From NCBI GenBank assembly GCA_041946755.1, contig JBHGBB010000053.1, positions 1-19,007 of the forward strand: DNA of 19,007 bases, in the 5' to 3' direction. This document shows positions 13,616 to 19,007 of the stretch, piece after piece (position 1 is the stretch's first letter; every line of letters starts with the position of its first letter). Below the pieces are notes generated by a model, which was not told the DNA's origin, did no database searches, and saw only the letters and a program-made list of their open reading frames with translations. Position numbers and translations under genes: made by a program. The stretch comes from JBHGBB01 sp041946755. Lineage in GTDB: Bacteria > UBP4 > UBA4092 > JAOAEQ01.

Positions 13616-14977
13616 CTATTTAGTTTTAAATATTTCTTTATTCACTTTCTCAGTAATTTCTTTCAATCCTTTATCAGCGGAAACCCGTTTAGTACTATCT
13701 GCCGACATGATCAGATCAATCATCGGATTGAGATAGGTCTGTTCAACTTCATCCCATTTTGCGGTTGCCGGCCGATACATACCATCTTTCGCCGCGTTTA
13801 CTACTACCACCCGATTCGCCGGTTTCTGGCCGTTCAAGAAAACCGTTGACCGGGCAAGGGTCATTAACGCCGGTTGCGCTAATCCCGGCCGAGATAAAAT
13901 GGTTTGCCCTTCTTTTCCGCCGATATATTTAATAAACTCCCAGGCGAGTTCCCGGTTCTGGCAGAACTTGGTCATCGAATATCCGGACCCTTCAGCCATA
14001 AACATCCGTTTTCCACTCGGCCCTCGCGGAATCATGGTCACATCCCAATCGAACGTAGTGATTTTACTGAACGACGGACTCATCCAAATCCCGGCTAAAA
14101 ACATGCCCATTTTACCGTCATAAAAAAGGTCCGGTTCCGACATACCCAGCGAATTTAAAGTTACACTATTCGGCATCGTCTTATATTTATACATTAAATC
14201 CTGCCATAGTTTTACCGCTTCGATCGTTCTGGGGTCATCCAGCGTGCATCGGGTTGGTTGCCGCCAATCATTGACCATAGTCCCGCCATTACTATAAACA
14301 AAGGCATGATAGAAACCATAAATACTTATACCCCATTGATCGAGTTTACCGTCATGATTCAAATCTTTGGTACATTTAACATTCGCATTAATAAAATCCT
14401 GCCAGGTCCAATCGTCGCTTGGAAACGGTATTCCTTCATTCTTAAACATATTTTTATTATAAAACACACACGCGACTACATCGATATCCCGCGGGAGAAC
14501 ATACAGTTTCCCATTATAGCTCATACGTTCAACCAGTTCAGGATAATAATCGGCAATAGAGAAAGTCGAATCTTTCTGAACAAACGGCTGCAAATCGACC
14601 AGAGCATCCGCATCGATATATGCCGAGACCTTCTCAGAAGAAGTCATAATCACATCCGGCGCGGTTTCAGCAACAAACTCGACCAGCATCTTATTGAAAT
14701 ATTGTACCCAGGGAGTCGATTCCCCTTTAATTTTAACTCCCGGATGCTGTTTCTCGAAATTAGCGATAATCTCTTCAATCAGTCCTTTTTCGGATACTCC
14801 TGTCCAATATCCGAAGGTTATTTCGTTCGGATTCCGTTTCGGCGGACTACCGCAGGAAAATATTACCACCAAGGCACTAAGCCACAAAGATAATATAAAA
14901 ATAACTGGTAGTTTTCTTAGTGTCTTGGTGACTTGGTGGTTAGATGCGTAGTATCGTTTATTCATTAATCGGTTCAT
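13616..14977 (-). CDS. Sugar ABC transporter substrate-binding lipoprotein (CUT1 family)
   Basis: This 453-residue extracytoplasmic solute-binding protein is of the family 1 (MalE/UgpB-like) type. A long lipoprotein signal peptide ends at C42 (VVIFSC, with an unusual Phe at -2). The mature domain begins ITFGYWTGVSEKGLIEEIIANFEKQHPGVKI, typical of family 1 opening strands, and continues with FVAETAPDVIMTSSEKVSAYIDADALVDLQPF and the late GSGYSMTKFCQNRELAWEFIKYIGGKEGQ. It captures the transporter substrate and presents it to the two permeases encoded downstream. The start ATG overlaps the stop of the molybdenum hydroxylase gene by four bases (ATGA), implying translational coupling. The oddity is that residues 13-38, nearly the whole signal peptide, are encoded by an imperfect inverted repeat (14865-14940) of a class otherwise found between genes here. 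An internal ATG (M5) is possible but keeps the repeat-encoded part. Confidence 0.93.
   Translation of the reverse strand: MNRLMNKRYYASNHQVTKTLRKLPVIFILSLWLSALVVIFSCGSPPKRNPNEITFGYWTGVSEKGLIEEIIANFEKQHPGVKIKGESTPWVQYFNKMLVEFVAETAPDVIMTSSEKVSAYIDADALVDLQPFVQKDSTFSIADYYPELVERMSYNGKLYVLPRDIDVVACVFYNKNMFKNEGIPFPSDDWTWQDFINANVKCTKDLNHDGKLDQWGISIYGFYHAFVYSNGGTMVNDWRQPTRCTLDDPRTIEAVKLWQDLMYKYKTMPNSVTLNSLGMSEPDLFYDGKMGMFLAGIWMSPSFSKITTFDWDVTMIPRGPSGKRMFMAEGSGYSMTKFCQNRELAWEFIKYIGGKEGQTILSRPGLAQPALMTLARSTVFLNGQKPANRVVVVNAAKDGMYRPATAKWDEVEQTYLNPMIDLIMSADSTKRVSADKGLKEITEKVNKEIFKTK
14865..14940. repeat. Inverted repeat with CACCAAG units inside the binding-protein signal peptide
   Basis: The arms are 25 bases each (14865-14889 and 14916-14940), matching at 21 positions with four mismatches at regular spacing. 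The coding-strand first arm reads ACCACCAAG, TCACCAAG, ACACTAAG; the other arm in reverse complement reads ACCACCAAG, GCACTAAG, CCACAAAG. It encodes N13 to about R21 (basic n-region) on one arm and S30-V38 (hydrophobic core) on the other. It is structurally akin to the spacer inverted repeats at 2546, 8846 and 9624. Confidence 0.88.
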
Positions 14978-17286
14978 TTATTGAGAATAACTTCCGGCGT
15001 GATAGGAATTTTAAGGATCCGTTTTCCGAGCGCATTCGAGACCGCATTCGCAATCGCAGCCGCGGTTGGAATAATCGGCGGTTCTCCAACCCCTTTTGCA
15101 CCGAACGGCCCATCTTTCGATGCGGATTCAACGATAATCGTTTTAATCTGCGAAGGAGTATCTAATGCGGTGGGTATACCATACGTTGCGCAGGTATCGG
15201 TAAGGATCTTACCTTGGTTAATCATGAAATTTTCATAAAGCGCATACCCGATTCCTTGTACTACTCCACCTTCAACTTGCTGTTCGATTTGTTTCGGATT
15301 AATCGCTTTCCCTACATCATGGGCAGCAATAAGGTTGAGTACTTTAACCTTCCCAGTTAAAGTATCGACTTCAACTTCAGCGATCTGGGTCGCATAAGAA
15401 TAAACATAATAGGCGTCACCCAACCCGGTTTCCAGATCCCAGACCACTTCCGGCGCATGATACCAGCCGGTAGCGAACATACATGCATTCCGTTTATATG
15501 CTTCCAGTGCTAGGGTTTGGTACGGTATTTTTTTCCGCGGATTGGTTTTGGTATAGATAAATCCTTTACTAAAAACAATATCTTGTTTTCGTTTAGTATC
15601 TAGTAATTTTGCAGCTATCGGAAGTAGATTCTTTTTAAGTTGGTTGGCTGCATGAACGATAGCATTCCCGGAAAACACCGTGGTTCTTGAAGCTACGGTA
15701 GGCCCGCTATCCGGGACAAAGCTGGTATCTACCGGCATAACTCGGACCGCTTCGAGTGATACTCCGAGCGACTCTGCAGTCATCTGGGCTAAAACGGTTT
15801 CCGCTCCTTGCCCCATCTCGGTATTGCCGACAGCTACACTTACCGTTCCATCAGCTAACAATTGGAGATGCGCGCCGGCAGCATCTAGACTCCATCCTTT
15901 AGCGCCTAGACTGACGCCATAATACATTGCAGAACAGCCGATACCACGGTACCGTCGACTGTTAGTCGGTGTTTTTTTCGGTTGAGTGTATTTTTTATTC
16001 CATTCCGCTTCTTTTTTCGCTTTTAATATCGTCTCTTTTAATCCGACACTTTCTTTTAATACCTGATTGGTTGCTGTCCGAGTCCCGATATCCAGTGCAT
16101 TGATTAATCTTAATTCAAGCGGATCCATACCTAACTTTTCAGCTAATAAATCCAGAGTTAGTTCCGACCCGAAATTCGCTTGCGGAGTACCGAACCCGCG
16201 CATCGCACCGCAGGGCGGATGATTGGTATACATGCCATGCACATCGGTTTTTACATGGGGGATTACATACGGTCCCGGTGCACTTATTACCATTCGATAT
16301 AACACGATAGTACTTAATGTCGCATACGCCCCGATATCGGAATATATTTCGATTTCAGCAGCAGTCAGTTTCCCATTCTTTTTCGCACCCAGCTTATATC
16401 TAATAATCGATGGATGCCGTTTCGAAGTTGCTACGATATCTTCTTCCCGGCTCAAGATAAGTTTCACCGGCCGGTTGGTCGCCTGCGCTAATACCGCCGC
16501 CCTGGCGCAAATCTCGGATGGCACATCTTCTTTACCACCGAACCCGCCGCCGGTAACGGTCTGAATCACCCGAACATAGTTGAATCCGATTCCTAACGCC
16601 GTAGCCACTGCTTTTTGAACATAGAACGGGCATTGGAGTGAAGCGTAAATAGTCATTTCACCGTTAGCTTGCGGAACTGCGATCACCCCATGGGTCTCTA
16701 AATAGAGATGTTCCTGATGTCCGGTTTCGACGGTCTGTTCAACAATAATATTAGCTTCTTTAAATCCTTTTGCAATATCCCCTTTTCGGATTTTATAATG
16801 AACCAGTTCGTTTCTCAAGGTGCTCGGTGGTGAATTGGGAATCGGTTCCTCGTGAATCAATGGAGCGGTAGATTTATAAGCATCGAGTGGAGAGAATATT
16901 CCCGGTAGTTCTTGATATTCGAAATTAATCAGTTTCGCTGCCTGGTCGGCAATTTCCGGCGATTCGGCAGCAATCAGGGCGATGCTGTCTCCCGAATGCC
17001 GGACTTTATGTTCGGCAAGTAACGGTTGGTCGGAGATAACCGTACCAACCTGATTTTTACCCGGGACCTCAGCTGCGGTTAAAATAGCCACAACGCCGGG
17101 TAAAGATTTCGCTTGATTCAGTTCAATCTTCTTAATTTTTGCATGCGGTACCCCGGCAAGTACCATTTTCCCATACAGCTGGTTAACGAAATTCAGGTCG
17201 GCGATATATTGGGCATCACCGGTAACTTTATCCCGCGCATCGACTCGTTCTACCGGTTTACCGACATAACTATATTTATCTTTCAT
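14974..17286 (-). CDS. Xanthine dehydrogenase-family molybdenum cofactor-binding subunit
   Basis: This 770-residue catalytic large subunit of a molybdenum hydroxylase would hydroxylate an aromatic heterocycle or oxidise an aldehyde with water as oxygen source. It has the a/b hammerhead domain (about 20-130) and the molybdopterin-binding region, with QTVTGGGFGGKED (242-254), GAMRGFGTPQ (360-369) and GNTEMGQGAETVLAQ (487-501). The catalytic glutamate E735 sits in GAKGVGEPP. Family enzymes need [2Fe-2S] and FAD subunits or domains, and neither is encoded here: upstream is a divergent gene and downstream the sugar transporter. The partners must be elsewhere, or the protein uses another electron acceptor. 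The ATG start is within a weak ribosome-binding context. It overlaps the binding-protein start by four bases, so it heads a five-function operon and may act on the transported compound. Family call secure, substrate unknown. Confidence 0.93.
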   Translation of the reverse strand: MKDKYSYVGKPVERVDARDKVTGDAQYIADLNFVNQLYGKMVLAGVPHAKIKKIELNQAKSLPGVVAILTAAEVPGKNQVGTVISDQPLLAEHKVRHSGDSIALIAAESPEIADQAAKLINFEYQELPGIFSPLDAYKSTAPLIHEEPIPNSPPSTLRNELVHYKIRKGDIAKGFKEANIIVEQTVETGHQEHLYLETHGVIAVPQANGEMTIYASLQCPFYVQKAVATALGIGFNYVRVIQTVTGGGFGGKEDVPSEICARAAVLAQATNRPVKLILSREEDIVATSKRHPSIIRYKLGAKKNGKLTAAEIEIYSDIGAYATLSTIVLYRMVISAPGPYVIPHVKTDVHGMYTNHPPCGAMRGFGTPQANFGSELTLDLLAEKLGMDPLELRLINALDIGTRTATNQVLKESVGLKETILKAKKEAEWNKKYTQPKKTPTNSRRYRGIGCSAMYYGVSLGAKGWSLDAAGAHLQLLADGTVSVAVGNTEMGQGAETVLAQMTAESLGVSLEAVRVMPVDTSFVPDSGPTVASRTTVFSGNAIVHAANQLKKNLLPIAAKLLDTKRKQDIVFSKGFIYTKTNPRKKIPYQTLALEAYKRNACMFATGWYHAPEVVWDLETGLGDAYYVYSYATQIAEVEVDTLTGKVKVLNLIAAHDVGKAINPKQIEQQVEGGVVQGIGYALYENFMINQGKILTDTCATYGIPTALDTPSQIKTIIVESASKDGPFGAKGVGEPPIIPTAAAIANAVSNALGKRILKIPITPEVILNK

Positions 17287-17438
17287 ACCAAATAAGATAA
17301 GTTATGATGACTACTATATGCTATGGTTAAAAATCATAGCATAAACCTAGCGCGAATTGTAGTTTATATTTCTCAAACCCGGGTTGCGTTTTATGGTAGA
17401 CTATCAGAGAAATATTATCGAGATAATTGTTTATTGCA
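17287..17438. promoter_or_regulatory. Divergent promoter region with palindrome
   Basis: A 9-bp-arm hairpin, TATGCTATG...CATAGCATA (17317-17343), lies 31 bases before the molybdenum hydroxylase start. On the minus strand TGCTATGAT at its centre fits an extended -10 (TATGAT, 17333-17338), so a protein bound to the palindrome could control that operon. A 10-bp palindrome AACCCGGGTT is at 17376-17385. No clear promoter for the plus-strand gene was seen. Confidence 0.35.
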
Positions 17439-18434
17439 ATGACCAGCCGCGAAATAATCCAACGGACATTAGAGTTCACTTTCCCCGACCGGGTAGCCCA
17501 TTCATTCGATCCCGGCAGCGATTTCGCTACCGCATTACCGGAAATTCCCGACCATGACGGTACTTGGAAACGAATCAATAGTCAGGAATGGGAACGAACC
17601 GATATCTGGGGCAATATCTGGTGCCGGATAGATGAAACTTCGATGGGCGAAATCAAACAAGGAGCATTAACAAACCTTGAAGAAGTTGCCACTTTCCCTC
17701 TGCCCGACTTTTCGAATCCAGCATTTTATCTGAAAGCCAAAACCCATTTTGCACAATTTCCCGACCGATGGCATATCGGATATGTTAACGGATTTTCATT
17801 CAGCATGGCGCGCAAACTCCGCCGGTTGGAACAGTATCTAGAAGATATCCTACTTGATCGGGATAAAATCGCTATCCTTCATGATCGGATAGATGAACAG
17901 ATAAAACACCAGATCGCCGGAATGAAAAACGCCGGTGCGGATAGTATCATGATCGCTGAAGATTGGGGAACCCAAACTCAGACTCTAATCAGTCCTTCGT
18001 TATGGCGAGAGGAATTCAAACCGCGATTTCAATCGCATTGCGGTTATGCCCATGAATTGGGATTGAAAGTATTCATGCATTCTTGCGGCAAGATAACCGC
18101 AATAATCCCCGATCTGATCGAGTCGGGAATAGATGTACTCCAATTCGATCAGCCGCGAATCCATGGGCTCGATACCTTATCCTCGTTCCAGCAAGAGCAT
18201 AAAATCACGTTCTGGTGCCCGGTAGATATTCAGAAAACGTTACAGACTAAAAATGAAACTTTGATCCGGCAGGAAGTAAATGAACTCTTGGATAAGTTAT
18301 GGCATCATGGTCAAGGCGGATTTATCGCCGGATATTATGGGGATAATGCTTCGATTGGATTAGACCCGAAATGGCAGGGGATAGCTTCGGATGAATTCTT
18401 GAAACAAGGAATAAATAAATTATCCACAGATTAA
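17439..18434 (+). CDS. Uroporphyrinogen decarboxylase-fold protein, methyltransferase-like subgroup
   Basis: The protein has 331 residues from ATG 17439 (MTSREIIQRTLEFTFPDRV). A TTG at 17427 would add MFIA but is less likely because family members begin M-T-S-R-E. The UroD TIM-barrel is recognisable from the N-terminal PDRV element, the AEDWGTQTQTLISPSLWREEFKPRF segment and VFMHSCGKITAIIPDLIESGIDVLQFDQP. The H-x-C of MHSCG is the start of the zinc/thiolate-type site found in MtaA/MtbA corrinoid methyltransferases and many uncharacterised relatives. True HemE residues around the N-terminal porphyrin-binding arginines (RQAGR) are absent, so heme synthesis is unlikely. Such paralogs are common next to sugar-degradation genes in environmental bacteria. 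A role in demethylating or processing a glycoside is possible but unproven. It is divergent from the molybdenum hydroxylase operon, and a rhamnosidase-like gene follows. Confidence 0.8.
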   Translation: MTSREIIQRTLEFTFPDRVAHSFDPGSDFATALPEIPDHDGTWKRINSQEWERTDIWGNIWCRIDETSMGEIKQGALTNLEEVATFPLPDFSNPAFYLKAKTHFAQFPDRWHIGYVNGFSFSMARKLRRLEQYLEDILLDRDKIAILHDRIDEQIKHQIAGMKNAGADSIMIAEDWGTQTQTLISPSLWREEFKPRFQSHCGYAHELGLKVFMHSCGKITAIIPDLIESGIDVLQFDQPRIHGLDTLSSFQQEHKITFWCPVDIQKTLQTKNETLIRQEVNELLDKLWHHGQGGFIAGYYGDNASIGLDPKWQGIASDEFLKQGINKLSTD

Positions 18435-18504
18435 TCCGACTAAGGCGGAATTAAACACGGTAAAACATCTTTTAAAGTAAATGCAAAGGAAATTATAATT
18501 TAAT

Positions 18505-18529
18505 ATGTTAAATGCTAAATTTAAAATGA
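18505..18529. repeat. Spacer repeat overlapping a potential start codon
   Basis: ATGTTAAATGCTAAATTTAA followed by AATGA matches the dispersed motif seen at 1-85, 12461-12534 and 13518-13603. It is in frame with the rhamnosidase-like gene and would add MLNAKFK to its N-terminus if translated from 18505. Confidence 0.7.
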
Positions 18530-19007
18530 AGCAGTTCAACGCGCAATGGATTTGGTATGGTTCACCGACCATGAACCTGGTTAATTCCTGGGTAGAAGCG
18601 AGACGAGCGTTTACCCTTAAATCGATTCCGAAACAAGCCGTGGTTCGGGTAACCGCCGATTCTCAATACCGATTATATGTAAATGGGATGCATGTCAATC
18701 GCGGGCCAGCTCGCGGATTCCAAGTATCCTGGCCGTATGATACCCTGGAACTCGCTCCCTATTTAAAGAAAGGGAAAAATGTTATTGCAGTCTTAGTCCA
18801 TAATTATGGCATCGGGATTTTCCAGTATATCCATTGGGGATATGGCGGCTTATTACTTTCCGGAACGATTGGGAAAACCGGTATTATTCCGAAAGAGTTG
18901 GATGGAGCACACCTTACAGAAAATGCTTGTCGGCTCGTTTTCCGACAAGGCGAACGACCTTTCCGGCGGCCAGTGGCAGAAGATCTCCATCGCCCGGGCC
19001 GCCTACC
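18526..19007 (+). CDS. Alpha-L-rhamnosidase-like protein, N-terminal fragment (partial)
   Basis: From ATG 18526 the sequence MKQFNAQWIWYGSPTMNLVNSWVEARRAF resembles the opening of glycoside hydrolase family 78-type proteins. The beta-sandwich motif VVRVTADSQYRLYVNGMHVNRGPARGF (about 39-65) and the KKGKNVIAVLVHNYG strand (81-95) support an accessory galactose-binding-like domain. An upstream in-frame ATG at 18505 is repeat-derived and disfavoured. The catalytic domain lies beyond the window. The frame stays open to 19007, but after about 18920 it reads CRLVFRQGERPFRRPVAEDL, an arginine-rich string typical of an out-of-frame GC-rich sequence, so the last 28 or so residues should not be trusted. 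The family is inferred from the accessory domain only; other glycosidases with the same N-terminal fold are possible. Confidence 0.65.
   Translation, partial: MKQFNAQWIWYGSPTMNLVNSWVEARRAFTLKSIPKQAVVRVTADSQYRLYVNGMHVNRGPARGFQVSWPYDTLELAPYLKKGKNVIAVLVHNYGIGIFQYIHWGYGGLLLSGTIGKTGIIPKELDGAHLTENACRLVFRQGERPFRRPVAEDLHRPGRL
18923..19006 (+). other. ABC-transporter ATPase signature fragment at a likely chimeric junction
   Basis: In the frame starting 18923 the last 28 codons read MLVGSFSDKAND then LSGGQWQKISIARAAY. This is the ABC signature loop (LSGGQ) with its usual following helix. Base composition shifts to distinctly GC-rich at the same point, with codons such as GGC, CAG, ATC and GCC. The upstream gene is a rhamnosidase-like protein in a different frame. 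The simplest reading is a false join to an exporter-type ATPase from another organism or locus; the exact junction is between about 18890 and 18930. Confidence 0.8.

Noticed and set aside
14258..14893. A 211-codon plus-strand frame opposite the binding-protein gene
   Set aside because: It is antisense to a clear family 1 solute-binding protein and its translation shows no recognisable domain; it is a frame shadow.
17439..18434. HemE (uroporphyrinogen decarboxylase proper)
   Set aside because: The fold matches, but the N-terminal RQAGR-type substrate residues are missing and an H-x-C motif of the methyltransferase-like branch is present.

Overview
The window looks like part of a draft genome from an uncultivated diderm (Gram-negative-type) bacterium. 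The evidence is a monofunctional peptidoglycan glycosyltransferase, an O-antigen ligase-like polymerase fused to TPR repeats, a lipoprotein-type sugar-binding protein and an alpha-L-rhamnosidase-like N-terminus. I cannot name the phylum. Gene boundaries use ATG with some TTG, Shine-Dalgarno sites are often weak or absent, and spacers are AT-rich and full of palindromes and short dispersed repeats. No rRNA, tRNA, CRISPR array, integrase or transposase was seen.

Layout. 100-1167 (+) is a long member of the dihydrodipicolinate synthase / N-acetylneuraminate lyase superfamily. A 627-base spacer with four separate hairpins follows. 1795-2517 (+) is an exported metallo-beta-lactamase-fold protein with a good promoter and ribosome binding site. 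6256 down to 2640 (-) is an envelope cluster: ligase/TPR protein, mtgA interrupted by one in-frame TAA, and mscL. 6654-8822 (+) is an NfeD-like/flotillin pair, followed by a family 2 glycosyltransferase (8930-9613). A DUF3108-type exported protein (-) and a small two-helix membrane protein (+) are divergently transcribed at 9773-11208. A spacer with three perfect hairpins separates them from a long minus-strand cluster (17286 down to 11604): a xanthine dehydrogenase-family molybdenum subunit, overlapping by 4 bases a CUT1-type sugar ABC system (binding lipoprotein plus two permeases). Divergent from it are a uroporphyrinogen decarboxylase-fold protein and the start of a rhamnosidase-like gene.

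How the genes work together. Two themes stand out: envelope and membrane organisation (2640-9613), and uptake and processing of a carbohydrate or glycoside (11604-19007). In the second theme the transporter, molybdenum hydroxylase, UroD-fold protein and rhamnosidase-like protein could handle one plant- or algal-derived glycoside, but that link is inference. The ABC system has no ATPase here, and the molybdenum subunit has no FeS or FAD partner here.

The most unusual feature is the repeat content. Four large imperfect inverted repeats have arms built from CAC-N-AAG/GAG/GAAA-like units. One lies inside a gene and encodes most of the signal peptide of the sugar-binding lipoprotein. A second dispersed motif (AAATGCTAAATTTAAAATG-like) abuts several genes and appears to donate spurious or alternative start codons. 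The last ~85 bases switch abruptly to GC-rich sequence encoding an ABC-ATPase signature in another frame, most simply explained as a chimeric contig end.
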